From positions 434,001 to 498,000 of the forward strand of contig NZ_LKKK01000001.1 in assembly GCF_001446935.1 (NCBI RefSeq): a DNA stretch of 64,000 nucleotides. The letters run 5' to 3'. The position numbers and the translations under genes are program-made. Below the pieces are notes generated by a model. The model worked only from the letters and a program-made list of their open reading frames with translations, was not told where the DNA came from and ran no database searches. Source of the DNA: Pseudomonas sp. TTU2014-080ASC (GTDB taxonomy: Bacteria; Pseudomonadota; Gammaproteobacteria; Pseudomonadales; Pseudomonadaceae). Shown piece after piece: positions 8,246 through 17,728 of the stretch; positions within the stretch are counted from its first letter, which is position 1, and the number at the start of each line of letters is the position of its first letter.

Positions 8246-9649
8246 TCATCTTCTCGTCAATTTAACGCCTCTTGCAGCCAGTATAGTCACCAAAAAAATC
8301 AGTGCGACTAGCCAGAATGTCTGTTTGAACGCCGTCATTTCAGCCAGCGAATCGCCGCCCTCCGTAGCGTGCCGCCATTCCAGGAAAAAGGTCATCAGGT
8401 TCACCCCGAAGGCTCCGCCCAACTGACGTACGAAGGTAATCGCCCCAGTGCCTTGCGCCAACTCCTCGGGCTTGAGCATATCCAGCGAGCCAGTGCTGAG
8501 TGCTGGCAGCATCAAAGCCAAGCCTGAGCGTCCCAAACAGGCCCACAGACATAAGACTAAGAACGAGGCGCCGGGAGCAATGAGAGCAAAGCCAACAGCC
8601 GACACGGCAAATGCCAAAAGCCCCAAACTCAACAATAAGGCCGCTGACAAACGGTCACTCAGCAAGCCGCCAACAAAGGACGCAGCCCCCATCAGCAACC
8701 CTGCCGGCAGAAGCAAGAGACCGGCCTCTCCTGCCGTAAAGCCTTCACCCATTTGCAAATAGAGGGGAATCAGGTAGGTCGAGCCATACAGGCCAAAGCC
8801 TAGGGTCAAGGCCACCCAACTGGCGCTGACAAACGCACGGTGCCGCCACAGATGCATCGGCAACAATGGCGCTTGCGAACGTCGGTTACGCCTCACGAAG
8901 AGCCCAATCGCCAGCAATGCCAGCACGCCCGGCCCCCACACTTGCGGAGCCTGCAAGGGATAGCGCTGCAGTTCAGTACAGAAACCAAGGCCCGCGAAAA
9001 TAGCCAGACACAACCAGATGAAGCCTTGTGCATCCAACCGCAAGCGCAGCAGATCAGCCTGTGTCGGCAACAGCCACTGGCCGCTCACCAGCGCCAGCGC
9101 ACACAGTGGCAAGGGCATCCAGAAAATGCCCTCCCAACCAAAGTGATCCACCAAATACCCGGCAATACCCGGCCCCAACGAGGGTGCCATCATGATGCCC
9201 AGACCATAGATGCCCAACGCCATGCCTCGCCCGCCATCATTAAAGGTGCGGAAGATCAGCACGGTAGCCAGCGGCTGCACGATGCCCGCACACGCCCCCT
9301 GAACAATACGCACTGCAATCAGGTGCCAGGCATCCTGAGCCAGTAACGCCAACAGCGAACTGGCGACAAACAGCAGCAAGCCAATCTGAGCGGTCAGCCG
9401 TGCGCCGAAGCGTGCATGGGCCCAGGCGCTCAGCAGCAGGCCGGCCGTCATCGCGGCAAGGAAGCCGGTGGACAGCCACTGCGCCAGTGAGCGACCAATG
9501 CTGAAGTCGGCCATGATGACCGGGATTGCCACGTTAATGCTGGTCGAGGACAGCACCATGGCCATGCTGCCAAGCATCAACACAGCCAACAGCCAGTTCG
9601 GGTAGCGCTTACCGTAACGTAGCTGCAGGCTGTGCAGATCCGTGGCCAT
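8246..9649 (-). CDS. MFS drug efflux transporter, DHA2 (14-helix) type
   Basis: A 467-residue hydrophobic protein with about 14 predicted membrane helices, as in the EmrB/QacA branch of the major facilitator superfamily. The motif-A loop appears as LSAWAHARFGARLTAQIG between helices 2 and 3, and the motif-C-like GIYGLGIMMAPSLGPGIAGY lies in helix 5. It probably exports drugs or other toxic compounds with proton antiport. Its start codon overlaps the stop of the upstream MarR gene by one base, so the two form an operon and the MarR protein is the likely repressor. Confidence 0.85.
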   Translation of the reverse strand: MATDLHSLQLRYGKRYPNWLLAVLMLGSMAMVLSSTSINVAIPVIMADFSIGRSLAQWLSTGFLAAMTAGLLLSAWAHARFGARLTAQIGLLLFVASSLLALLAQDAWHLIAVRIVQGACAGIVQPLATVLIFRTFNDGGRGMALGIYGLGIMMAPSLGPGIAGYLVDHFGWEGIFWMPLPLCALALVSGQWLLPTQADLLRLRLDAQGFIWLCLAIFAGLGFCTELQRYPLQAPQVWGPGVLALLAIGLFVRRNRRSQAPLLPMHLWRHRAFVSASWVALTLGFGLYGSTYLIPLYLQMGEGFTAGEAGLLLLPAGLLMGAASFVGGLLSDRLSAALLLSLGLLAFAVSAVGFALIAPGASFLVLCLWACLGRSGLALMLPALSTGSLDMLKPEELAQGTGAITFVRQLGGAFGVNLMTFFLEWRHATEGGDSLAEMTAFKQTFWLVALIFLVTILAARGVKLTRR

Positions 9650-10083
9650 TAACGCCTTTCCAGGTTTCTCAGAACCTGTGCATGCACAGCTTGGCAGCGA
9701 CGCAGATCGTCTTCGTCGATACCAGCGAAGACTTCCTGACGCAACTGCGCAGAAATGGCCTCAATCTTTTCAATTAGCGGTCGCGCCTGCGGGCTCAGAG
9801 CGACCTTCTTCGCGCGGCGGTCTTCCGGAACAGCCTGGCGGCTGACTAGCCCCTGGGCTTCGAGGCTGTCCAACAGGCGGGCCAGGGTCGGGCCTTCTAC
9901 GCCGACACTCTGCGCCAATTCGCGCTGAGTCGGCAGTTCATCAAAACGCCCCAGATGCAGCAGCACTAGCCAGCGCGCCTGTGAAAGGCCTAAGCCCACC
10001 AGACGGCGGTCCAGCTCGGCTCGCCAGGATCGGGATAATTGCGCAACTTGCATGGCAAAACGGTGTTGATCGGTATGCGACAT
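9649..10083 (-). CDS. MarR-family repressor
   Basis: A 144-residue winged-helix regulator. The recognition segment reads LPTQRELAQSVGVEGPTLAR, followed by the wing region with VSRQAVPEDRRAKKVALSPQ, the conserved D-R-R hallmark of MarR wings. It is upstream of and coupled to an MFS efflux gene, an arrangement in which the MarR protein normally represses both and is released by a ligand. A palindrome lies 22 bases before its start (10106-10118) and is a candidate operator. Confidence 0.88.
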   Translation of the reverse strand: MSHTDQHRFAMQVAQLSRSWRAELDRRLVGLGLSQARWLVLLHLGRFDELPTQRELAQSVGVEGPTLARLLDSLEAQGLVSRQAVPEDRRAKKVALSPQARPLIEKIEAISAQLRQEVFAGIDEDDLRRCQAVHAQVLRNLERR

Positions 10084-10105
10084 GGAAAGCAGCTCGTGAC
10101 CAAAA

Positions 10106-10118
10106 ACTAATAATTAGT
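10106..10118. promoter_or_regulatory. Candidate MarR operator
   Basis: ACTAA-TAA-TTAGT is a perfect 5-bp inverted repeat with a three-base centre, 22 bases upstream of the marR start. TTAG-TCAG-CTAA overlaps its right edge and forms a second inverted repeat (10114-10125). AT-rich short palindromes overlapping the promoter are typical of MarR autoregulation. Confidence 0.5.
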
Positions 10119-10240
10119 CAGCTAACCATAACGTCAGCAATCAAACAAGCCTGTCGAAAAGTACAAGCATTGCATTAGTTTTCACAATTCTAGCCACCAC
10201 CCCGCTTTCACCCGCGAAAAGCCAGGGTAGACAGCCTCTC

Positions 10241-12367
10241 TCAGGCCTCAAACTCTGCCTGCAAAGCTGCGCGAACGCAGTGCAGAACGCCCAGATCGAC
10301 CTGACCAGCAAACATCTCGCTGATTTCAGCCACAGGCGGCAATTCTCCTTCACCATCCAGGAAGGCATCCTGGATCTCACCCAGCAGTTCTTCCGGCAGA
10401 TCCAGCGCCTGCTCCAGAGACAGCTGTTGGCGAGCGATGGCCTCAGCCAGCATGCCGTACACCGATTTTTCTGTGCAGCTGAGCTGGCTGGCAATTTGTG
10501 CAGGCGTCATCCCGGCGCGGGCCAGGCTAACCAGTTCATGGCGCAGATCTGCCACTGCCCGCGGCGTGTCTTCAGCGCCATTAAGCACTTCCAGGAACGC
10601 CTCACCATATCGCTCAAGCTTGCGCGCCCCCACACCGCTGACTTGGGCCATTTCCGCCAGTGTGGAAGGTTTGCTGCGCAGCATTTCCAGCAAGGTTGCA
10701 TCTGGGAAGATCACGTACGGCGGAACGCTATGTTCCTCTGCCAATTTGCGCCGCAGGGTGCGCAGCGCTTCCCACTGCGCTTTCTCATCACTGCGCACCA
10801 GCTGGCTGGCGGCGCTAGTGGTGGCTTTGGCACTCAGTTGCGGTTTCAGGTCACGACGTAGTTGCAGGGTTACATCACCTTTTAGCAGCGGTCGGCAACT
10901 GTCGGACAGGCGCAATCCGCCAAAGCCTTCCAGATCTACATCCACTAACCCGCGCGCCACCAACTGGCGAAACAGGGAGCGCCACTCTCCGTCATTCAGT
11001 GATTTGCCGATACCGAACACGCTCAAGTGCTGATGACCGAGATCACGCACTTTGTCGTTTTCACGGCCCTGCAACACATCCACCAGATGGCCCACACCGA
11101 AGCGCTGGCCTGTGCGATAGATAGCCGACAGCGCTTGCCGCGCAGGTTCAGTGGCGTCCCAGGTCTGCACGGCATCCACACAGTTGTCGCAATGACCGCA
11201 CGGCTGTTCCAGCTCTTCATCGAAGTACTTCAGCAGCGCCTGGCGACGGCAGCGAGTTTCCTCGCACAGCGCCAGCATGGCATCCAGCTTGTGCTGTTCG
11301 ATACGTTTGTGGCGCTCGTCGCCTTCAGAGTTGTTGAGCATCTGCTTGAGGAAAATCACATCCTGCAAGCCATAAGTCATCCAGGCATCTGCCGGGAGAC
11401 CATCACGCCCTGCACGTCCGGTCTCCTGATAGTAGGCTTCCAGAGATTTGGGCAGATCCATGTGGGCGACAAAGCGAACGTTGGGCTTGTCGATGCCCAT
11501 GCCGAAAGCAATGGTTGCCACCATGATCAGACCTTCCTCATTGAGGAAGCGCTTTTGATGGTAAGCGCGCAAATCATTGCTCAGGCCAGCGTGATACGGC
11601 AGCGCCGGAAAACCCTGTTCACTCAGAAAACTCGCAACCTCTTCCACCTTCTTGCGTGACAGGCAATAGACGATGCCCGCATCGCCTTTACGCGGCGTCA
11701 GGAAACTCAAGAGCTGCTTTCGCGGCTGCTCTTTGGGCACGATGCGGTAAAAAATATTGGGCCGGTCAAAACTGGAGAGAAAACGCTCTGCCGATTGCAG
11801 GTGCAAGCGCTGCACGATCTCTTCACGTGTACGCATGTCTGCCGTGGCAGTCAGGGCGATACGTGGCACGTCCGGGAACAACTCAGCAAGCTGCCCCAGC
11901 TGCAGGTATTCCGGGCGGAAATCATGGCCCCATTGCGACACGCAATGCGCTTCATCAATGGCGAACAGCGCAATTTGCAAGCCCTCAAGGAAGCTCAGCA
12001 TACGCGGCTGCACCAGACGCTCGGGAGCCACATACAACAGTTTGATTTCACCGCGACGAATACGTCCGGCAATCTCAATCTGCTCTTCCGTGCTCAGGCT
12101 GGAGTTCAGTGCCACAGCCGCCACCCCGAGTTCATTGAGGGTAGCGACCTGGTCCTCCATCAGCGCAATCAGTGGTGACACCACCACGGCCAAGCCGTCA
12201 CGCAACAAGGCTGGCACCTGAAAGCACAGCGACTTGCCGCCGCCGGTTGGCATCAGCACCAGTGCGTCGCCGCCACTGGCTACACGCTCGATAATGGCAT
12301 CCTGGCGGCCCCGAAAACTGTCGTAGCCGAATACGTCTTTAAGGATGCGTTGCGCCTGCTCAAGCAT
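10241..12367 (-). CDS. recQ: ATP-dependent DNA helicase RecQ
   Basis: From ATG 12367 the enzyme is 708 residues. It unwinds DNA 3' to 5' in RecF-pathway repair. Visible parts: Walker A (MPTGGGKS), DEAH box ([18 protein letters not shown]), motif VI ([10 protein letters not shown]), the RecQ zinc-binding cysteines (C-x4-C ... CGHCDNC), a winged-helix domain, and an HRDC domain ([16 protein letters not shown]). A further C-terminal extension carries another HTH-like segment ([18 protein letters not shown]), as in other Pseudomonas RecQ proteins, which are about 100 residues longer than E. coli RecQ. The start at 12367 has GGAG upstream and gives the family N-terminus; the longer reading frame to 12451 is not needed. 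Confidence 0.93.
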   Translation of the reverse strand: MLEQAQRILKDVFGYDSFRGRQDAIIERVASGGDALVLMPTGGGKSLCFQVPALLRDGLAVVVSPLIALMEDQVATLNELGVAAVALNSSLSTEEQIEIAGRIRRGEIKLLYVAPERLVQPRMLSFLEGLQIALFAIDEAHCVSQWGHDFRPEYLQLGQLAELFPDVPRIALTATADMRTREEIVQRLHLQSAERFLSSFDRPNIFYRIVPKEQPRKQLLSFLTPRKGDAGIVYCLSRKKVEEVASFLSEQGFPALPYHAGLSNDLRAYHQKRFLNEEGLIMVATIAFGMGIDKPNVRFVAHMDLPKSLEAYYQETGRAGRDGLPADAWMTYGLQDVIFLKQMLNNSEGDERHKRIEQHKLDAMLALCEETRCRRQALLKYFDEELEQPCGHCDNCVDAVQTWDATEPARQALSAIYRTGQRFGVGHLVDVLQGRENDKVRDLGHQHLSVFGIGKSLNDGEWRSLFRQLVARGLVDVDLEGFGGLRLSDSCRPLLKGDVTLQLRRDLKPQLSAKATTSAASQLVRSDEKAQWEALRTLRRKLAEEHSVPPYVIFPDATLLEMLRSKPSTLAEMAQVSGVGARKLERYGEAFLEVLNGAEDTPRAVADLRHELVSLARAGMTPAQIASQLSCTEKSVYGMLAEAIARQQLSLEQALDLPEELLGEIQDAFLDGEGELPPVAEISEMFAGQVDLGVLHCVRAALQAEFEA

Positions 12368-12532
12368 GAAGGGTCTCCAAAACAAGCCGTGCATTATACG
12401 CACCTGTCGGGAGAGTCGGCTGCGGCGCATATGCTTTACGTCTAAATACACCTGTATTGAGCCGTAGCTATGGCCGCTAAGGCCTTACTGGACTAGAATC
12501 CAGCGTTGTTTATTCCCTTAAGGTAGCGCCCA

Positions 12533-13120
12533 ATGTCCTTCGCCGAGCAACTCTCCCGCCTTCAAGCCTTCCTCGATGCTGACGAGTTGCATGAAGAAGC
12601 GCTGGACTACATTGCCGCTCACGGCTATCTGACTGCGCTGTCCATCTGCCCGGAAAAAGTCCCGGAGCGCGAGTGGATTGATGCCCTCTTCTCGGAAACG
12701 CCACATTACCGTGACGACGCCCAGCGCGAAGAGATCGAATCCACCCTGATTCAGCTTCAGGCCCATATCGCCCGTCAGCTGGCCAGTGATGATGATCCTG
12801 AAGTGCCGTGCGAACTGGACCTGGGTGATGACCCGGATGAATCCGAACTGCGCGGCTGGTGCATCGGTTTTATGGAAGGCGTGTTTCTGCGTGAAAGCGT
12901 GTGGTTCGACGACGCCGAAGACGAAGTCAGCGAGCTGCTACTGCCGATCATGGTGGCATCCGGTCTGTTCGACGAGCAGCCGGAATTTGCTGACATTGCC
13001 CGTGACAGCGATCTGGTCGACAGCATGGTTGATCAGATTCCTGACGTACTCACTGCCCTCTTTCTGCTGTGCAACGCACCGGAAGAAAAACCGGCGCTGC
13101 TGAAACCCCGCCACCATTGA
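12533..13120 (+). CDS. YecA/YgfB-family (UPF0149) protein
   Basis: A 195-residue acidic, alpha-helical protein of the UPF0149 family. The YgfB-like core reads GWCIGFMEGVFLRESVWF followed by a Glu/Asp-rich region, and the protein lacks the C-terminal SEC-C zinc motif of YecA. The molecular function is not established for this member. AAGGTAG precedes the ATG. It is divergent from recQ across 165 bases and only 15 bases from the following DUF454 gene, so the two are probably co-transcribed. Confidence 0.75.
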   Translation: MSFAEQLSRLQAFLDADELHEEALDYIAAHGYLTALSICPEKVPEREWIDALFSETPHYRDDAQREEIESTLIQLQAHIARQLASDDDPEVPCELDLGDDPDESELRGWCIGFMEGVFLRESVWFDDAEDEVSELLLPIMVASGLFDEQPEFADIARDSDLVDSMVDQIPDVLTALFLLCNAPEEKPALLKPRHH

Positions 13121-13135
13121 TACCGCGCCCGCCCC

Positions 13136-13534
13136 ATGGCGCGCCCTATCAAAAAACAGCGTAACCCGCTCATTCGCTATGCTCTGCTGGCCATCGGCTG
13201 GCTGAGCGTAGCGCTGGGCGTTATCGGTATCTTTCTCCCGGTCTTACCGACGACACCTTTTCTGTTGCTTGCCGCTGCCTGTTTTATGCGCAGCTCAGAA
13301 CGTTTCTATCTGTGGCTGATTCATCACCGCCATCTCGGGCCGTGGATCGTCGATTACCTTGAAGGCGAAGGTATCCCCCTTAAAGGCAAGGTTTACGCGA
13401 TTAGCCTGATGTGGTTAAGCATCGGCGTCTCGAGCTACTTGGTGCCGCTGTTTTGGGCGCGCCTGTTTATGCTCACCAGCGCTGTGCTGGTGACGCTGTA
13501 CATCCTCAGGCAGAAAACCCTGAAAAAAGGCTGA
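13136..13534 (+). CDS. YbaN/DUF454 inner-membrane protein
   Basis: A 132-residue small membrane protein. It has the DUF454 signature GVIGIFLPVLPTTPFLLLAA, two N-terminal helices, and two helices near the C-terminus. Function is unknown; in E. coli ybaN lies next to priC and apt. The N-terminus is basic (KKQRNP), consistent with a cytoplasmic N-tail. The start has no strong ribosome site, so coupling to the gene 15 bases upstream is likely. Confidence 0.75.
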   Translation: MARPIKKQRNPLIRYALLAIGWLSVALGVIGIFLPVLPTTPFLLLAAACFMRSSERFYLWLIHHRHLGPWIVDYLEGEGIPLKGKVYAISLMWLSIGVSSYLVPLFWARLFMLTSAVLVTLYILRQKTLKKG

Positions 13535-13619
13535 GTTCGGAATACCTGCCGCTTATTGGTATATTCGTACGATAAAACTAAGCTTCCCTTTCAGGGGCAC
13601 AAAGACCGAGGCGCAGTAC

Positions 13620-14312
13620 ATGCAGGCCTGTCAGTCCAAACGCGGATGGCATCAGCGCTTCAAACCAGCGCTGGCGGGCTTGTGCATCTTGATGATTGGC
13701 CTGGCCAGCGCGCTGGCAGAATGGGATTTCGGCCTGGTGATCCAGAACGCCGAAAAGCGTTACGGCAGCTTAGGGCCCGGTAAAGACCGCATTCTCGCTT
13801 GGGAAGAACAAATCAAAGCCAACCTGACCAGCTCCGAGCGGGAAAAGCTCAACGACATCAATCGATTCTTCAATCGTCAGGTGCGTTTCTCGGATGACAT
13901 CAATGTTTGGCGGCAAAACGATTACTGGGCAACCCCCGTTGAGATGCTGACCAAAGGTGCCGGCGACTGTGAAGACTATTCCATCGCCAAATACTTCACC
14001 CTACGCCGTCTCGGCATCCCCAGCGAAAAGCTGCGCATCACCTACGTTAAGGCGCTGAATTACAACCAGGCTCACATGGTGCTGACTTACTACGCCACGC
14101 CCACCTCAGAGCCTTTGGTGCTGGACAACCTGATCAACGACATTCTGCCGGCTTCCCAGCGCAAGGATTTGCTGCCTGTGTATTCCTTCAACGCGGAAGG
14201 CCTGTATTTGCCGGGTTCCAACAACAAGAAAAGCGACACAAAAAAACTCTCGCGCTGGCAAGACCTGCTGAAAAAAATGCGCACTGAAGGCTTCGCCATT
14301 GGCGAAGGCTAG
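13620..14312 (+). CDS. lapG: LapG periplasmic cysteine protease
   Basis: A 230-residue transglutaminase-like (BTLCP, DUF920) protease that cuts the N-terminus of LapA-type adhesins and so frees cells from biofilm. Catalytic residues: C117 (GAGDCEDYS), H152 (QAHMVL) and D169 (VLDN). The acidic residues around C117 match the calcium site. An N-terminal signal segment (14-33) directs it to the periplasm. GAGG precedes the ATG. lapD follows eight bases later; LapD with bound c-di-GMP sequesters LapG. No adhesin substrate gene with a TAAG-type site was seen in this window. Confidence 0.92.
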   Translation: MQACQSKRGWHQRFKPALAGLCILMIGLASALAEWDFGLVIQNAEKRYGSLGPGKDRILAWEEQIKANLTSSEREKLNDINRFFNRQVRFSDDINVWRQNDYWATPVEMLTKGAGDCEDYSIAKYFTLRRLGIPSEKLRITYVKALNYNQAHMVLTYYATPTSEPLVLDNLINDILPASQRKDLLPVYSFNAEGLYLPGSNNKKSDTKKLSRWQDLLKKMRTEGFAIGEG

Positions 14313-14320
14313 GAGGACAC

Positions 14321-16273
14321 ATGTCATTGCTCAAACAGCTTTTTATCGCCATCTGCCTGTTGTTGGCCGTGGCGTTCACCGGCAGTTTTATCGTCGGCGT
14401 AGAAAGCTCGCGTGAACAACAGCTCAGCCAGCTGCGCTCCCACGCGCAGGATGCCGCCACGGCGCTGGGCCTGTCTCTGACCCCACATGTGGATGACTTG
14501 GCGATGTCCGAGCTGATGATCAGCTCAATCTTCGACAGCGGCTACTTCGCCAGCATTCGCCTGATCCGCATCCCCGACAACGAGGTGCTGGTTGAACGCA
14601 GCACCGATTCGGCCAGTGAGACTGTTCCGAAATGGTTCAGCAGCCTGATCAATCTGCAACCGCAAACCGGTGATGCCCTGATCATGCGCGGCTGGGAACA
14701 GGCCGCACGGGTTGAAGTCATCAGCCACCCCAACTTCGCCCTCGCCCGCCTCTGGGACAGTGCCATCGGCAGCCTGGCCTGGCTGCTGCTGTGCGGCGTG
14801 GTCAGCGCCACTCTCGGCGGCTGGTTGTTGCGCCAGCAGCTACGTCCACTGGACAAGATGGTGCAGCAAGCTCAGGCCATCAGCCGCCGTGAATTCCTGA
14901 CTCTGAACAAGGTGCCACGCACCCCGGAACTCAAGCGCGTCGTCAGCGCCATGAACCAGATGGTGGACAAGCTCAAAACACTCTTCGCCGAAGAAGCCTC
15001 ACGCAGTGAGAAGCTGCGTGAAGAGGCCTATCAGGACAGCATCACCGGCCTGGCTAACCGTCGACAGTTCGATATCAGCCTGGCCAACCAACTCGACACG
15101 AACGAACAGAACACAGAGGGCTACCTGCTTCTGCTACGCGTTAACGATCTGGCAGGACTCAACCAGCGCTTCGGCGGGCAACGCACGGACGTATTGATTG
15201 CGGCGGTTGGTGAGCTGTTCAAGCGCCTGCTGGCCCAGCATCCGCATGGCGGCTGGCTGGCATCACGTAGCCGAGGTGGTGAATTCAGCCTGCTGGCACC
15301 GGGGCTGGGCAGTGAAGAAGCCGAACAGCTGGCCAATGACCTGCACGACGGCCTGCAAACACTGCTGCAAACCGGAGCCAGTGATTGCAACCCGGTTGCC
15401 CATGTCGGCATCACCGCCTTCCGCCCCGGCGAAGAGCCAGCCCAAGTGATCGGCCGTGCCGACCAAGCACTGGCTCAGGCCCAGTCAAACCATGATGCCA
15501 ACCGCAACTGGGCACGCTTGGACGACTTCAGCGCGCAGCCCAGCCAAAGCCTGCATGAATGGCGCGAATGGATTGATGAGGCGCTCAACAAGGGCAAGGT
15601 TCAGCTATATTTTCAGCCGGTAGTTCAATGCGGCAACCGCGACCAGTTACTTCATCATAAAGTCCTGGCACGCCTGCTTGATCCTCAAGGCGACGCCATT
15701 GCGGCCGGGCGTTTCCTGCCGTGGATTGAGCGCCTCGGCTGGGCTCATCGCTTCGACCTGGCCATGCTGGAGCACAGTCTGCAGCATCTGCAGAAACATC
15801 CATCGGCACTGGCGTTGAGTCTATCCAGCGCGACCATCCGCGACAGCAATGCCTTCAATGCTCTGATTGACCTGCTCAAGCAGCATCCGCAGCAAGCCCC
15901 GCTGCTGACTCTGGAACTGGACGAACGTCATCTACCGCCTGCCGCCGAGCTCGACCAGCTGAGCCAGCGCGTGCGTGATTGCGGTTGCCAACTGGGCTTG
16001 CAGCACTTCGGTGGGCGTTTCAGCCTGATCGGCAACCTGACTCACCTGGGGCTGGCCTACCTGAAACTGGATGGTGCCTATATCCGCGCGATCGACCTGG
16101 AAAACGACAAGCGCTTGTTTATCGAGGCGGTATTCCGCGCCACCAACAGCATCGACTTGCCTTTGATTGCAGAAATGGTGGAAACCGAAGGGGAATTCGC
16201 CGCCCTGCGCGACCTAGGCCTGTACGGTGCCATGGGCCGCTTGCTCGGCGCACCACTGCCTTGGCGCGGCTGA
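14321..16273 (+). CDS. lapD: LapD c-di-GMP receptor with degenerate GGDEF and EAL
   Basis: A 650-residue inner-membrane receptor. Order: membrane helix (about 5-25), periplasmic LapD/MoxY-type domain (about 26-145), second helix (about 147-170), HAMP, S-helix, a GGDEF domain with the site changed to RGGEF (SRSRGGEFSLLA), and an EAL domain with EAL changed to VLARLL (HHKVLARLLDP). The loss of both catalytic signatures fits a protein that binds c-di-GMP instead of making or cutting it. When loaded, the periplasmic domain traps LapG. AGGAGG lies six bases before the ATG. Transcribed with lapG. Confidence 0.93.
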   Translation: MSLLKQLFIAICLLLAVAFTGSFIVGVESSREQQLSQLRSHAQDAATALGLSLTPHVDDLAMSELMISSIFDSGYFASIRLIRIPDNEVLVERSTDSASETVPKWFSSLINLQPQTGDALIMRGWEQAARVEVISHPNFALARLWDSAIGSLAWLLLCGVVSATLGGWLLRQQLRPLDKMVQQAQAISRREFLTLNKVPRTPELKRVVSAMNQMVDKLKTLFAEEASRSEKLREEAYQDSITGLANRRQFDISLANQLDTNEQNTEGYLLLLRVNDLAGLNQRFGGQRTDVLIAAVGELFKRLLAQHPHGGWLASRSRGGEFSLLAPGLGSEEAEQLANDLHDGLQTLLQTGASDCNPVAHVGITAFRPGEEPAQVIGRADQALAQAQSNHDANRNWARLDDFSAQPSQSLHEWREWIDEALNKGKVQLYFQPVVQCGNRDQLLHHKVLARLLDPQGDAIAAGRFLPWIERLGWAHRFDLAMLEHSLQHLQKHPSALALSLSSATIRDSNAFNALIDLLKQHPQQAPLLTLELDERHLPPAAELDQLSQRVRDCGCQLGLQHFGGRFSLIGNLTHLGLAYLKLDGAYIRAIDLENDKRLFIEAVFRATNSIDLPLIAEMVETEGEFAALRDLGLYGAMGRLLGAPLPWRG

Positions 16274-16282
16274 GGTGAATAA

Positions 16283-16304
16283 GGGCGCGTCACTTGGCGC
16301 GCCC
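16283..16304. terminator. Hairpin between convergent lapD and fleR
   Basis: GGGCGCG (16283-16289) pairs with CGCGCCC (16298-16304) around an eight-base loop, centred in the 43-base gap between the two convergent stops. There is no long T-tract, so terminator function is likely but not certain. Confidence 0.5.
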
Positions 16305-16316
16305 ACCTGTCAGGCC

Positions 16317-17717
16317 TCAGCTGGCAAACAGATAGCCTTCCACGTCCAGCCCTGCATCGCGCATCTGCGCCAGTTTGTAACGCAGGGTGCGGGGGCTGAT
16401 GCCCAGACGCTCGGCGGCTTCTTTGCGGCGGCCCCGCTCAGCACGCAAAGTGTCGATGATCATCTGAAACTCATGACGACGCAGATCATCGCCCAGCGCG
16501 CTGGACTCGCCCGCCGACGGTTCACTGAGTGGCACGACAGCAGTCGGCGCCGGAGCAACTTGCGCCGCAGGCACCGGGCCCAGCCCGATCACAGCGTTCA
16601 GGCACAGATCATCAGGCTGAATCAGGCCGCCCTGCTGCAGAATCACCGCACGCTGAATAGCGTTATCCAGTTCGCGCACGTTCCCCGGCCACTGATGCTG
16701 CTGCAGCGCCTGTTGGGCCGCGGCAGAAAGACGAATGGGAGCATGATTCATCTTCTTCACATACTTGGCCAGCAAGCGCTCCGCCAGCGGCACAATATCT
16801 GCCGGACGTTCACGCAACGGCCGCCAGGCCAGTGGAAACACAGACAGACGATAGAACAGGTCTTCCCGGAAACGCCCCGCCGCAACCTCAGAAGCCAGAT
16901 CACGGTTGCTGGTCGCCAGCACGCGAATATCCAGACTGATCGGCTTGCGCGCGCCCACCCGCTCCACTTCCCGCTCCTGTAGCACCCGCAGCAGCTTAGC
17001 CTGCAAGCCCAACGGCATTTCAGAGATTTCATCCAGCAGAATCGTGCCGCCTTCTGCCAGTTCAAATTTTCCCGGCGCACTGGCAATCGCGCCGGTGAAT
17101 GCGCCCTTTTCATGGCCGAACAGTGTGGCTTCCAGCATGTTGTCTGGAATCGCTGCACAGTTGATGGCAATAAACGGCTTATCCGAGCGTGGCGATTGCT
17201 GGTGAATGTACTGTGCCAGCACCTCTTTGCCAGTGCCGGACTCACCGGTGATGAGCACGGTTGAATCGCTCTGCGCCACCCGTGCGGCAAGCGCCAGCAG
17301 CTGCACACTGACCGGCTCAACCGCCACCGGACCGTCCTGCTCAGCGCTGGCCACGCGGCCTAAGGCGTGCTTGTCGACCAGCGCCAGCAGCGTTTTCGGC
17401 TCGAAGGGTTTGACCAGATAATCCACTGCGCCAAGACGCATTGCATCCACCGCCCGCTCCACCGCCGCAAACGCGGTCATCAGCAGCACCGGCAGTTGCG
17501 CATAGTGCTGACGTACCTGAGCGAGCAAGCCATGACCATCCATGCCAGGCATGTTGACGTCACTGATGACCATACTGAAAGGCTCTTCACGTAAGGCCAG
17601 TAAGGCTGCCTCCGCACAATCCACCGCGCGGTATTCATGGCCGGCGATAGCCAAGGTGTCAGCCAGCGCTTCGCGCAGGGCTCTGTCGTCTTCGACCAAA
17701 AGAATTTTGCGACTCAT
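16317..17717 (-). CDS. fleR: FleR, sigma-54-dependent flagellar response regulator
   Basis: From ATG 17717 the protein is 466 residues. It is the response regulator for class III flagellar genes (basal-body rod, hook). It has a receiver domain with D10, D11, phospho-acceptor D53 and K103; an AAA+ domain with Walker A (GESGTGKE) and an intact GAFTGA loop for sigma-54 contact; and a C-terminal Fis-type helix-turn-helix (RKEAAERLGISPRTLRYKL). AGGAG lies eight bases before this ATG, while the alternative GTG at 17726 would overlap that site. It follows fleS by 11 bases. Confidence 0.95.
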   Translation of the reverse strand: MSRKILLVEDDRALREALADTLAIAGHEYRAVDCAEAALLALREEPFSMVISDVNMPGMDGHGLLAQVRQHYAQLPVLLMTAFAAVERAVDAMRLGAVDYLVKPFEPKTLLALVDKHALGRVASAEQDGPVAVEPVSVQLLALAARVAQSDSTVLITGESGTGKEVLAQYIHQQSPRSDKPFIAINCAAIPDNMLEATLFGHEKGAFTGAIASAPGKFELAEGGTILLDEISEMPLGLQAKLLRVLQEREVERVGARKPISLDIRVLATSNRDLASEVAAGRFREDLFYRLSVFPLAWRPLRERPADIVPLAERLLAKYVKKMNHAPIRLSAAAQQALQQHQWPGNVRELDNAIQRAVILQQGGLIQPDDLCLNAVIGLGPVPAAQVAPAPTAVVPLSEPSAGESSALGDDLRRHEFQMIIDTLRAERGRRKEAAERLGISPRTLRYKLAQMRDAGLDVEGYLFAS

Positions 17718-17728
17718 CACAGCCACTC

